Source: Commensalibacter papalotli
Lineage (GTDB): Bacteria > Pseudomonadota > Alphaproteobacteria > Acetobacterales > Acetobacteraceae
Direction: 5' to 3'
DNA length: 56,369 bases
Assembly: GCF_947179115.1 (NCBI RefSeq)
Contig: NZ_CAMXCI010000006.1
Span: forward strand, 1-56,369
Positions within the stretch are counted from its first letter, which is position 1, and every line of letters starts with the position of its first letter. The translations under genes were made by a program, and so were the position numbers. The notes under the pieces are model-generated. The model searched no databases. It was not told the DNA's origin and saw only the letters and a list, made by a program, of their open reading frames with translations. Below are positions 1 through 8,431 of the stretch, in pieces.

Positions 1-486
1 TGTAAATGAACGTCCTCTGATTTGCATAGCGCTGATATTAAAAAGCCCATGTTTAAAACCAAGCACTTTTTCTGGATCCCAGTTGAGGGTCAATGTCGTC
101 ATACCCTCATACGCAGCACCCTGTTTGATACCACCATATGGGTTCCCCCAAACTTCATTAACATCAACCGCAGTAAAGGTAATACCGTATTGGGCTAACC
201 AAGGTCGAACACCCCACATGCTTTTAAGTAACATATCGTCATTTTCAGGATGTTGGCCCGTATCTTGGTCTAACACTTTTGCTGGGGGAGGCGTTTTTTT
301 TGTCGGGTCGCCACTGCTTGAATTTGATGAAGGGGCAGCATTTTGATCAAGCAAGGGTGAGGAACGAGCCGCATCTGCTTGTTGACCGAAAAGCGAAAGG
401 CTTAACGTGGTATAAATAGACAAGAAAAGTAATCTCTTACTATATATAGGACGTGTGTATAAGAAATGATTTAACGTGTTGAGCAT
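1..486 (-). CDS. oprB: Carbohydrate-selective porin, OprB family (5' part only)
   Basis: The reverse strand is open from an ATG at 486 to the window edge, giving the first 162 residues. Residues 1-36 form a signal peptide (basic start, hydrophobic run, ending near GQQADA). A Ser/Pro-rich linker with KKTPPPAK follows. From about residue 85 the text is typical of OprB: MWGVRPWLAQYGITFTAVD, then EVWGNPYGGIKQGAAYEG and LTLNWDPEKVLG. OprB proteins are outer-membrane beta barrels that let sugars into the periplasm; acetic acid bacteria use them to feed periplasmic dehydrogenases. The rest of the gene, including most of the barrel, lies outside the window. The family call is firm; the substrate cannot be told. 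Confidence 0.85.
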   Translation of the reverse strand, partial: MLNTLNHFLYTRPIYSKRLLFLSIYTTLSLSLFGQQADAARSSPLLDQNAAPSSNSSSGDPTKKTPPPAKVLDQDTGQHPENDDMLLKSMWGVRPWLAQYGITFTAVDVNEVWGNPYGGIKQGAAYEGMTTLTLNWDPEKVLGFKHGLFNISAMQIRGRSFT

Positions 487-831
487 CAGCGTGGATCTTA
501 TATGTAAATGAAATTAATAATCATTAACAATAATTAATGACGTTAAGTTTTGTCAATTTATATATTAGACCAGTTAATAACATTATATTAATGATGTGAT
601 ATTTTTATCTTGTTCAATTTTTGAAGGTGCTGCTTGGGTACGTTTAAGCATATTTTTTCAAAAGATAAATGTGAATATTGTATATGCTTAGAGTAAATTA
701 AAATGACAATTAAATTTTATAGAATTTTGATAAAGATCAACTTGAGTTGGCGTGTCAGATTCCAACATTAAAGTACATTATTTAACGTTAGAATCTGCAG
801 ATATAGGGTTTAATTATTTATCAATTTTATA
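487..831. other. Intergenic region between hisC and oprB
   Basis: AT-rich gap that must hold the oprB promoter (reverse strand). Apart from the inverted repeat at 757-796, I see no gene, no convincing sigma70 pair and no known riboswitch. Confidence 0.6.
757..796 (-). terminator. Inverted repeat after hisC, possible terminator
   Basis: Two 16-base arms (757-772 and 781-796) differ at two positions, and on the reverse strand both differences become G-U pairs. The reverse-strand RNA would therefore form a continuous 16-bp stem with an 8-base loop, 35 bases after the hisC stop. No U-tract follows, so it could be a factor-dependent terminator or 3' stabiliser rather than a classic intrinsic terminator. 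Confidence 0.45.
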
Positions 832-1905
832 TTAAACATCAAGATTACAAATATATTGAATTTCATGAACTAATTGTTTGCATTCTTCTTCGGTTCCAAC
901 GGTAATGCGCAGCCAATTCTTAATCCGAGGTGTATTAAAATGCCGCACCAAAATATTTTTTTCTCTAAGTCGTGATGCAAGAGTAGCTCCTGAAATATTA
1001 GGATGAGATGTAAAAATAAAGTTAGCTTGTGATTCTAGTATTTTAAACCCAATCTTTCTAAGTGATTGTATCAGATGACTTCTATTGGCAATTATACGTT
1101 GGGCATTATGAACAGACCATTGAATGTCTTTGACAGCCTCTGTCGCGGCGGTTTGTGCCAAACGATCTAATGGATAAGAGTTAAAGCTGTCTTTAATGCG
1201 TCTGATACCCTCAATTAAATCTGGATTACCAACAGCGTATCCAACCCTTAAACCAGCCAAGGCATAAAACTTAGAAAAAGTTCTGATGACTAATAAATTA
1301 GGAAATTGCTTTACTAAAGAGACCACGGATTCCCCGCCAAAATCTATATATGCTTCATCCACAATGACGACTTGATTACGGTGTTCCCTTAAATATTCTT
1401 GAATTAATTGAGGGTTTAATAAAACACCAGTAGGGGCATTAGGATTGGTTATGACAATACCAGCACAATCTTTATCGGCATAATCTTGTAAATTAATTTC
1501 AAAATCTTCTGTTAGCGGAATTGTGTTAAAAGCAATGTTAAACAGATTGCAATAAACAGGATAAAAGCTATAGGTAATATCAGGGAATAAAATGGGTTTA
1601 TCGTGCTTTAATAGGGCAAAAAAAGCAAAGCCTAGAACTTCATCTGAACCGTTTCCTGCAAAAATATAATCTGTGTCTACATCATGTAATTTGGCTAGTT
1701 CTGAGCAAAGTTGATTCGAGGTTGGATCTGGATAAAGCTTTAGATGATCGGTAAGGGCTTCTTTTAAGGCATTTAATACTTTTGGAGACACACCATAGGC
1801 ATTTTCATTAGTGTTTAATTTAATCAAGTTTGTTACTTTGGGTTGTTCCCCTGGGGTATAAGGAACAATATCATTAACAAAAGGGCTCCAATAAGGATTA
1901 GTCAT
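832..1905 (-). CDS. hisC: Histidinol-phosphate aminotransferase
   Basis: A 357-residue fold-type I PLP aminotransferase. It converts imidazole acetol phosphate and glutamate into histidinol phosphate in histidine synthesis, in the cytosol. Seen in the sequence: the N-terminal substrate motif NENAYGVSPKV, the TNPNAPTG loop, VDEAYIDFGG with the cofactor Asp, and SKFYALAGLRVGYAVG with the lysine that binds PLP. Length and N-terminus fit HisC, and the ATG start leaves no odd extension. No other his genes are nearby; an ankyrin gene lies 34 bases upstream in the same direction. HisC-like enzymes can also serve aromatic amino acid synthesis, so a broader substrate range is possible. Confidence 0.93.
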   Translation of the reverse strand: MTNPYWSPFVNDIVPYTPGEQPKVTNLIKLNTNENAYGVSPKVLNALKEALTDHLKLYPDPTSNQLCSELAKLHDVDTDYIFAGNGSDEVLGFAFFALLKHDKPILFPDITYSFYPVYCNLFNIAFNTIPLTEDFEINLQDYADKDCAGIVITNPNAPTGVLLNPQLIQEYLREHRNQVVIVDEAYIDFGGESVVSLVKQFPNLLVIRTFSKFYALAGLRVGYAVGNPDLIEGIRRIKDSFNSYPLDRLAQTAATEAVKDIQWSVHNAQRIIANRSHLIQSLRKIGFKILESQANFIFTSHPNISGATLASRLREKNILVRHFNTPRIKNWLRITVGTEEECKQLVHEIQYICNLDV

Positions 1906-1939
1906 TTTAGTTTCCTAGATTAGTAATTTTCAAATAAAA

Positions 1940-2470
1940 CTAGTTCTGTTGTTTTAATAATTGAATTAGTTCGATATCGCCTTGGCTCTCGGCAAGTTTG
2001 ATAGGGGTCGTTCCTTCACCATCCTCGTGATGGGGATCAGCGCCTGATTGTAATAAAAGTTTAATCATATCTTTGCGTCCAAACAGAATGGCGAACATTA
2101 ATGCTGTACGTTTAAGGTTGTTTTCAGCGTTAACGTCTGCTCCAGCTTTGATTAAAAGCTCTGCAATCGGGATATAGCCTTTAAATGCAACGCCCGTTAA
2201 AGCGGTGGCGCCTTTATTGTCCAGTATATTGGGATCTGCGCCATGATTGAGTAATAATTGTACGGCTTGTGTATGATTATGATAACTTGCCAATATAAGG
2301 GCTGTGTGCCCTTCGTGATTTTGGTGGTTTATATCCATACCTGCTCTGATAAACTCTGTCAGAAGTTCTATTTCTCCTTGACGTGCTGTATCAAAATAGA
2401 GTGCTTCAATTTGCTCTGGGGTAAAAGTTGGTTTTTGAGATGAAGCAGGTTTATCTGAATTGGAGGTCAT
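1940..2470 (-). CDS. Ankyrin-repeat protein
   Basis: A 176-residue protein made almost entirely of ankyrin repeats. From about residue 20 there are four to five repeats, with signatures such as GHTALILASYHNHTQAVQLL, NHGADPNILDNKGATALTG, KAGADVNAENNLKRTALM and QSGADPHHEDGEGTTPIKLA. No signal peptide or membrane segment is visible, so it is probably cytosolic. Ankyrin repeats bind other proteins; the partner is unknown. It sits just upstream of hisC, same strand, 34 bases apart, and may share its transcript. Small ankyrin proteins of this kind are common in Alphaproteobacteria, and nothing suggests a secreted effector. Confidence 0.9.
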   Translation of the reverse strand: MTSNSDKPASSQKPTFTPEQIEALYFDTARQGEIELLTEFIRAGMDINHQNHEGHTALILASYHNHTQAVQLLLNHGADPNILDNKGATALTGVAFKGYIPIAELLIKAGADVNAENNLKRTALMFAILFGRKDMIKLLLQSGADPHHEDGEGTTPIKLAESQGDIELIQLLKQQN

Positions 2471-2538
2471 GGTTATCCCCTCGTTTTATAAATAAAAGAA
2501 TAGTTTTTTATTTTATCGAGATAGTTTGAAAAGAAAAG

Positions 2539-2763
2539 TTAATCCTTGATTTTTTTTGTTTTTAATTCTTGTTCAAGTTTGTCCCGTTGAATTTCGGTTT
2601 TATGGGTTAAGTAATAAGCGTCGTTATGATAACAAGCAAAATCAATTCCTAAAATTATTAGTGCTGAAACAAGACAGATAATCCAATAAAAGTGTTGGAA
2701 TTTTCTCTGTTGATATTTTTTTATTTTGCCATTGGTCTTTTTACTTGCAATATTCCTGTTCCT
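2539..2763 (-). pseudogene. Possible small membrane/coiled-coil ORF without a normal start
   Basis: The reverse strand is open for 74 codons and ends at a TAA at 2541-2539. It reads like a protein: a basic N-terminal stretch, one hydrophobic segment (FYWIICLVSALIILGIDFA) and a charged tail (EIQRDKLEQELKTKK) that could form a short coiled coil. No ATG, GTG or TTG occurs in frame. The only candidate is an ATT at codon 5, preceded at about 8 bases by AAAGGA. Either it uses a rare start or it is the remnant of a longer gene. It overlaps the forward ORF at 2692-2952, so both may not be real. Confidence 0.3.
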
Positions 2764-2952
2764 TTAGTGGGGATGTTTTTTGGTGCCCCTTCGGTTATGA
2801 TAGGGGCAATTATACTAGCCTTGATACTTACACTAGAGATGTGCTTGCAAAGAGATTGTAAGGTCGATTACCAAGAGTCCATGGATGCTTTTTGTTATTT
2901 GGGTATTATTATTGCGTTTTATATCATTTTTCTTCTTCTCTACTATTGGTGA
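2692..2952 (+). CDS. Small hydrophobic membrane protein, unknown
   Basis: An ORF of up to 86 residues with three hydrophobic stretches: the N-terminus, a middle segment around GAIILALILTLEM, and the C-terminus (LGIIIAFYIIFLLLYYW), separated by a polar loop CLQRDCKVDYQES. It looks like a small inner-membrane protein. I do not recognise a family. The first in-frame start is a GTG at 2692 with no ribosome site. A TTG at 2710 has GGAA about 9 bases upstream and is at least as likely, giving 80 residues. It overlaps an unconvincing reverse-strand ORF. Confidence 0.45.
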   Translation: MLEFSLLIFFYFAIGLFTCNIPVPLVGMFFGAPSVMIGAIILALILTLEMCLQRDCKVDYQESMDAFCYLGIIIAFYIIFLLLYYW

Positions 2953-3307
2953 TTTTTTTAAATTATTATCGCTATGAATATGGATTGTGGACGAGTTTAA
3001 TTCTTAAGTGTTAAAGATTGTTTATTATATTGATACAGTAATTATAAGTTTTTAACGCTTTGATCTAAAATTAATAATCCTTTTTATTTGGGCGTATAGT
3101 GTTTTTTTTAACCAAAAAAATAATGGTCTCTATTGTTTTTAAATGGTCATTTTGTTTTTTTTAACTCCCAACTTTTTGTGATATAAAGAGATGATAATCT
3201 AATTTAGTAAAGAATTTTGGTTTTCTTTTTTTAAATGCGTATTAAGATCATGTATTAATTGCTCTATGATTGATTAGGGTAAAAGACTTTATTTAGGAGA
3301 GATTTGA
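2953..3307. other. Intergenic region upstream of transketolase
   Basis: About 355 AT-rich bases holding the transketolase leader. An AGGAGA ribosome site sits 7-8 bases before the ATG at 3308. I found no gene, hairpin or known riboswitch that I would defend. Confidence 0.6.
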
Positions 3308-5371
3308 ATGAATATTGATGAACTTTGTATTAATACAATTCGTGGTTTGGCCATTGATCAAGTGCAAGCTGCTAATTCAGGGCATCCTGGAACACCGATG
3401 GATTTGGCGCCAGCTGCTTATGCGTTATGGAATAATGTATTAAATTACGATCCAGCAAATCCATTATGGCCAGCACGTGATCGTTTTGTGCTTTCTGGTG
3501 GTCATGCTTCTGCATTGTTGTATTCAATGATTCATTTGACTGGAATTCACAACGTTACTCATGATGGTAAAGTTGAACAAAAACCAGCATTGACCCTGCA
3601 AGATTTAGAACAATTTAGACAGTTTAATTCGAAAACACCTGGACATCCTGAATATCGTCATACAGCAGGTATTGAAACGACGACAGGTCCCTTGGGCCAA
3701 GGATTGGCTACTTCTGTGGGTATGGCAATTTCACAAAAATGGTTGGCTGCGCGCTATAATAAAGATGGTTTTCCATTGTTTGACTATCATGTATATTCAT
3801 TCTGTGGTGATGGCGATTTGATGGAGGGGATTTCTTATGAATCTGCTTCTGTTGCAGGGCATTTAAAACTAGGCAATTTGACTTGGGTATATGACCGTAA
3901 CCGTATTTCTATTGAAGGTAACATTAGTATTGCGTTTACAGATGATGTTGCCAAACGTTTCAAAGCACAAGGTTGGCATGTACATGAAGTCAAAGATGCG
4001 AATAATATTGCAGATTTTCAAGCTAAATTAAACGAAGCACGTCATGCGTCAGATGCTCCAAGTTTAATTATTCTCGATAGCATCATTGGTTATGGTTCTC
4101 CACACAAAGCTGGAACACATGGTGTTCATGGTGAGCCTTTGGGGCCAGATGAAGTAAAGGCAACTAAAAAAGTATATGGTATGCCTGAAGACAAAACATT
4201 CTATGTTGCTGATGGTGTTAAAGAGCATTTTGCTGCTGGTATTGGTAAACGCGGTGCAGAGGCAAGTAAAAAATGGAACGCGTTATTTGCTGAATATAAA
4301 ACCAAACATCCAGAGCTTGCCCAAGAAATTGATGATATTATTCATAATCGTCTTCCAAAAGGATGGGACAAAGATATTCCAGTTTTTGCCGCTGATCCAA
4401 AAGGCGTTGCTTCTCGTGCAAGCTCTGGTAAAGTATTAAATGCAATTGCGAAAAATATTCCATGGATGGTTGGTGGGTCTGCTGATCTTGCACCATCAAA
4501 TAAGAGTTGGTTAGAATTTGCTGATGCTGGTGTATTCCAAAGTCCAGATTATCCAGAAGCAAATGGCACTTTTGGTGGTCGTAACATTCATTATGGTGTT
4601 CGTGAGCATGCAATGGGTGCGATTGCCAATGGGATTGCATTAAGTGGTCTTAAAACGTATGCAGCTGGATTCTTTATTTTCTCTGATTATATGAAAAACC
4701 CAATTCGTTTGGCTTCTTTGATGCAATTGCCAATCGTTTATATCTTCACACATGACAGTATTGGTGTTGGTGAAGATGGTCCAACTCATCAACCAATTGA
4801 ACAGTTGGTACATTTCCGTGCAACCCCTGGTATTCGTATGATCCGCCCAGCAGATGCTAACGAGGTTATTGAAGCATGGAAAATGACAATGGAGCATAAT
4901 TCACATCCAACAATTTTGGCATTAAGTCGCCAAAATTTACCGACGATTGATCGTTCAAAATATGCCTCTGCTGCTGGACTTCGCAAGGGTGGATACGTGG
5001 TTGCATGTTGTGGTGAATTGCCTGAAGTCATCTTGATTGCAACAGGTAGTGAAGTTGGATTGGCTATGGAAGCATATGAAATATTGCTGAAAGAAGGCGA
5101 AAAAGTTCGTGTTGTTTCTATACCTTCATGGGAAATCTTTGAAGAACAACCACAATCATATCGTGATGAGGTTTTACCTCCACACATTACAGGTCGTGTT
5201 GCGATCGAACAGGGATCTCCAATTGGTTGGGACCGTTATGCAGGCCCAACTGGAGCCATCATTGCAATGCGCAGTTTTGGGGCTTCTGCACCTTATGATA
5301 AATTACGCGAACATTTCGGTTTTACAGTAGAAAATGTTCTTAAAGTTGCTAGAGAGCAGCTTAAAAAATAG
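3308..5371 (+). CDS. tkt: Transketolase
   Basis: A 687-residue thiamine-diphosphate enzyme that moves two-carbon units between ketose and aldose phosphates in the non-oxidative pentose phosphate pathway. Seen: SGHPGTPMDLAP near residue 24, LSGGHASALLY near 65, the ThDP/metal motif GDGDLMEG near 166 followed by VYDRNRISIEG, GVREHAMGAIANG with the catalytic Glu in the pyrimidine-binding domain, and THDSIGVGEDGPTHQP. Length is close to the usual 660-690. The ATG at 3308 has AGGAGA just upstream. It is followed by its own terminator, so tal-pgi is probably transcribed mainly from a separate promoter. It heads a run of pentose phosphate genes. Confidence 0.96.
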   Translation: MNIDELCINTIRGLAIDQVQAANSGHPGTPMDLAPAAYALWNNVLNYDPANPLWPARDRFVLSGGHASALLYSMIHLTGIHNVTHDGKVEQKPALTLQDLEQFRQFNSKTPGHPEYRHTAGIETTTGPLGQGLATSVGMAISQKWLAARYNKDGFPLFDYHVYSFCGDGDLMEGISYESASVAGHLKLGNLTWVYDRNRISIEGNISIAFTDDVAKRFKAQGWHVHEVKDANNIADFQAKLNEARHASDAPSLIILDSIIGYGSPHKAGTHGVHGEPLGPDEVKATKKVYGMPEDKTFYVADGVKEHFAAGIGKRGAEASKKWNALFAEYKTKHPELAQEIDDIIHNRLPKGWDKDIPVFAADPKGVASRASSGKVLNAIAKNIPWMVGGSADLAPSNKSWLEFADAGVFQSPDYPEANGTFGGRNIHYGVREHAMGAIANGIALSGLKTYAAGFFIFSDYMKNPIRLASLMQLPIVYIFTHDSIGVGEDGPTHQPIEQLVHFRATPGIRMIRPADANEVIEAWKMTMEHNSHPTILALSRQNLPTIDRSKYASAAGLRKGGYVVACCGELPEVILIATGSEVGLAMEAYEILLKEGEKVRVVSIPSWEIFEEQPQSYRDEVLPPHITGRVAIEQGSPIGWDRYAGPTGAIIAMRSFGASAPYDKLREHFGFTVENVLKVAREQLKK

Positions 5372-5387
5372 TGGATTAGATGAAAAG

Positions 5388-5424
5388 AGCCCTCTTTACA
5401 ATAGCTAGAAAGAGGGCTTTAATA
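5388..5424 (+). terminator. Transketolase terminator
   Basis: Perfect 10-bp stem (AGCCCTCTTT at 5388-5397 with AAAGAGGGCT at 5409-5418), an 11-base loop and a short T-rich tail. It starts 17 bases after the tkt stop. Confidence 0.8.
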
Positions 5425-5490
5425 TTTGTAATATGACATAATTAGTACATAATTTGTTTTATAAGTTAACCTTAAAAGGAAAAAATTCAA

Positions 5491-6627
5491 ATGGCTGAAA
5501 ATCCTCTTGTTCAACTTGAAAAATATGGACAATCTCCGTGGTTAGATTTTATTCAACGTTCTTTTACTGCGAATGGCAGTCTTAAAAAATTGGTTGATGA
5601 AGATAACCTTAAAGGGGTTACTTCTAACCCAGCAATTTTTGAAAAAGCGATGGGTCATGGAACAGAATATGATCCACAATTCAAAGAATTAATTGCATCT
5701 GGCTTGACTGATGTTCCAACATTATATGAAACAGCCGCGATTGAAGATATCCGCAATACATGTAAAGTAATGTTTCCTGTGTGGGAAAAAACCAAAGGCG
5801 TTGATGGATATGTAAGCCTGGAAGTGTCTCCTTATATTGCGATGGATGGTCAAAAGACAATCGAAGAAGCACGTCGTTTATGGAAACAAGTTGCTGAAAA
5901 AAATCTGATGATTAAAATTCCAGCAACAGCACCCTGTATTCCTGCGATTGAAACAGCAATTTCTGAAGGCATTAACGTTAATGTCACTTTGTTGTTCTCT
6001 TTGGATGCTTATAAAAATGTTTTAGAAGCCTATATTGCTGGTTTAGAAAAACATCTAGCCAAAGGTCATCATATTGGTCATATTTCCAGTGTTGCCTCAT
6101 TCTTTGTAAGTCGTATTGATACAGCAATTGATAAAGAAATCGATACCCGTGTTGCTGCTGGTGACAAAGATAGTGCAGCATTAAAAGCTGTTCGTGGTAA
6201 AGTCGCCCTTGCGAATGCGAAAATGGCTTATCAACATTATCTTGAAGTTTTAAAAACAGATCGTTGGAAAAAGCTTGCTGCTGCTGGTGCTAAACCACAA
6301 CGTTTATTGTGGGCAAGTACTGGATGTAAAGATAAATCTTTCCCTGACACAATCTATGTTGATGAGTTGATTGGTCAAGATACCGTGAATACAATTCCTC
6401 CTGCAACAATGGATGCTTTTCGCGATCATGGAACGGCTTCTCAAACACTAGATAAAGATGTTGAGGGAGCTAAAAAAATATTATCAGAAGCTCAACGTTT
6501 AAATTTAAATTTAGCAGGTGTAACAGATAAATTGTTAGCTGATGGTGTTGCTCAATTTGCAACTGCATTTGATCAACTGTTGGGTTCTGTTAAAGAAAAA
6601 CTAGAAACTTTACAAAGTGGGAAATAA
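5491..6627 (+). CDS. tal: Transaldolase
   Basis: A 378-residue transaldolase of the longer bacterial class, transferring a dihydroxyacetone unit between sugar phosphates. Seen: the N-terminal DNLKGVTSNPAIFEKAM, GYVSLEVSPY, NLMIKIPATAPCIPAIE with the Schiff-base lysine (KIPA), NVTLLFSLDAY and the phosphate-binding SVASFFVSRID. AAAGGA lies about 10 bases before the ATG. In many acetic acid bacteria this protein is fused to glucose-6-phosphate isomerase as one polypeptide of roughly 950 residues. Here tal ends with its own TAA and pgi starts 4 bases later in another frame. The two together (378 + 573) equal the expected fused size. Confidence 0.94.
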   Translation: MAENPLVQLEKYGQSPWLDFIQRSFTANGSLKKLVDEDNLKGVTSNPAIFEKAMGHGTEYDPQFKELIASGLTDVPTLYETAAIEDIRNTCKVMFPVWEKTKGVDGYVSLEVSPYIAMDGQKTIEEARRLWKQVAEKNLMIKIPATAPCIPAIETAISEGINVNVTLLFSLDAYKNVLEAYIAGLEKHLAKGHHIGHISSVASFFVSRIDTAIDKEIDTRVAAGDKDSAALKAVRGKVALANAKMAYQHYLEVLKTDRWKKLAAAGAKPQRLLWASTGCKDKSFPDTIYVDELIGQDTVNTIPPATMDAFRDHGTASQTLDKDVEGAKKILSEAQRLNLNLAGVTDKLLADGVAQFATAFDQLLGSVKEKLETLQSGK

Positions 6628-6631
6628 TTTA

Positions 6632-8353
6632 ATGCAGGACGAACAATTAATTCAAATGCAATCTGCATTACCAGCAGATCATCAAAAAGCCGTGCAAGAA
6701 GGCCTAAACGCTTGGGATAAAGAGGGTAAAGTCCAAAAAATCTGGGCGCGTGATGCTTCTGTGTGGACAGGAAAAGATGAAAGTAAATGGCTTGGGTGGT
6801 TAGATATTGTTGATGAACAATTAGGTGACCTTGCAACCCTTGAGGCTTTTCAAAACGAAGTTAAAGCCAGAGGTTTTACGGATGTGTTATTGCTTGGAAT
6901 GGGAGGGTCTAGTCTTGGGCCAGAAGTTTTAGGTGAAGTATTTGGTCATCAAACAGGTTTCCCAACTCTGCATGTGTTGGATAGTACAGACCCACAACAA
7001 GTTTTTACCTTTCAACAAAAAGTAGATCTAGGGAAAACGTTATTCATTGTTTCTTCTAAATCTGGTGGAACATTAGAGCCAAACATTTTAAAAGCTTATT
7101 TCTATAATGAAGCTAAAAAAGTTGTTGGTGATAAGGTCGGAAGCCATTTTGTGACTGTAACTGATCCTGGTTCTCATATGGAAGATGTTGCTAAACAAGA
7201 CGGTTTTTGGAAAATCTTTTACGGTAAAAAAGATATTGGTGGACGTTATTCTGTCTTATCTAATTTTGGTATTATCCCTGCAGCAGCAGCTGGACTACCA
7301 CTAAGGGCTTTGTTACAATCTGCTCATAAAATGCAAAAAGCATGTGCCGCAGAAACTTCTTTGACTCAAAATCTTGGTCTCCAGTTGGGCGCTATCTGGG
7401 GAACAGCGGTTGCACAATTCAAAAGAGATAAATTTACCATTATTGCTTCTCCTGCCATTAACTCTTTGGGTGCTTGGTTGGAACAGTTGCTTGCTGAATC
7501 AACAGGTAAGATTGGTAAGGGTATTGTTCCAATTGATGAGGAAACTCTGACAACCCCAGATCATTATGGTAATGATCGTTTGTTTGTGTATTTGCGTTTA
7601 AATGGTAATGTTGATGCAGCTCAAGATAAAGCATTAGAAGCTTTAAAAGCAGCTGGTCATCCAGTGGTTACCTTGAATTTACAAGATAAGAACCAAATTG
7701 CACAAGTTTTCTATCAAACCGAATTCGCAACGGCAGTCGCTGGTTCCTTTATTGGAATTGATCCATTTGATCAACCTGATGTTGAAGCAAGTAAAATCGA
7801 AACCAAAAAAATTACCACAGCTTATAATGAGCATGGTAAGTTACCAGATATTACCCCTGTGGTTCGTGATGGTAATTTTGAAGTATATGCAGGTAAAGTT
7901 GAAGTTGAAAAATTACAAAATGCTTCTTCTTTGACAGATGCTTTAAAAACATTATTTTCTCAGGTTCAAACTGGGGATTATGTTGGTGTATTGGCTTATA
8001 TTGAACGTGATCTTGCAACGCGTGATTGGATTCAAAAAATTCGTTTGGCTATTCGTGACAAGAAAAAAGTTGCAACAGCTGCAGAATTTGGTCCTCGTTT
8101 CTTACACTCTACAGGTCAAGCCTATAAAGGTGGGCCAAAAACAGGTGTATTCTTGCAAATCACTGTTGATGATGTCAAAGATTTGCCAGTTCCAGCAGAA
8201 AAATATACATTTGGAATTGTAAAAGAGGCACAAGCTCGTGGTGATTTTGATGTTTTGTCAGAACGTGATAGAAGAGTGATCCGTATTCATGTCAAAGGGG
8301 ATATGAAAGCGGGCTTGGAAACTTTGAGCAAAACTATTTTAAGCGCTTTGTAG
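6632..8353 (+). CDS. pgi: Glucose-6-phosphate isomerase (TalPgi-type)
   Basis: A 573-residue isomerase interconverting glucose-6-phosphate and fructose-6-phosphate. Seen: LLGMGGSSLGPEVLGEVFG and the sugar-phosphate site VSSKSGGTLEPN, then SVLSNFGIIPAAAAGLP and the C-terminal QAYKGGPKTGVFLQIT. This is the variety found as the second half of transaldolase/Pgi fusion proteins, not the E. coli type. The frame is open from a GTG at 6617, inside tal. I prefer the ATG at 6632, 4 bases after the tal stop, with GTGGGA as ribosome site. The tight spacing means translational coupling to tal. Together with tkt, tal and gnd it links glycolysis-type sugars to the pentose phosphate pathway. Confidence 0.93.
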   Translation: MQDEQLIQMQSALPADHQKAVQEGLNAWDKEGKVQKIWARDASVWTGKDESKWLGWLDIVDEQLGDLATLEAFQNEVKARGFTDVLLLGMGGSSLGPEVLGEVFGHQTGFPTLHVLDSTDPQQVFTFQQKVDLGKTLFIVSSKSGGTLEPNILKAYFYNEAKKVVGDKVGSHFVTVTDPGSHMEDVAKQDGFWKIFYGKKDIGGRYSVLSNFGIIPAAAAGLPLRALLQSAHKMQKACAAETSLTQNLGLQLGAIWGTAVAQFKRDKFTIIASPAINSLGAWLEQLLAESTGKIGKGIVPIDEETLTTPDHYGNDRLFVYLRLNGNVDAAQDKALEALKAAGHPVVTLNLQDKNQIAQVFYQTEFATAVAGSFIGIDPFDQPDVEASKIETKKITTAYNEHGKLPDITPVVRDGNFEVYAGKVEVEKLQNASSLTDALKTLFSQVQTGDYVGVLAYIERDLATRDWIQKIRLAIRDKKKVATAAEFGPRFLHSTGQAYKGGPKTGVFLQITVDDVKDLPVPAEKYTFGIVKEAQARGDFDVLSERDRRVIRIHVKGDMKAGLETLSKTILSAL

Positions 8354-8366
8354 TTTAAAACAGAAA

Positions 8367-8400
8367 GTGTCTTGTGGGATTAATCTTCAAGGCACCTTCA
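8367..8400 (+). terminator. Weak stem-loop after pgi
   Basis: An 8-bp stem with one G-U pair (GTGTCTTG at 8367-8374 with CAAGGCAC at 8388-8395), followed by a loosely T-rich stretch. It may weaken rather than stop read-through into gnd. Confidence 0.4.
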
Positions 8401-8431
8401 TTTTATGATGTTAATTTAAAGGAAAATTATT

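Noticed and set aside
83..346. Forward-strand 87-codon ORF
   Set aside because: It is antisense to the oprB porin frame, which has a signal peptide and clear family motifs.
507..540. Fur-box-like AT-rich palindrome before oprB
   Set aside because: Only a loose match to the Fur consensus in very AT-rich DNA; not distinguishable from chance.
4789..5187. Reverse-strand 132-codon ORF in transketolase
   Set aside because: Shadow of the tkt coding frame; composition mirrors tkt codons.
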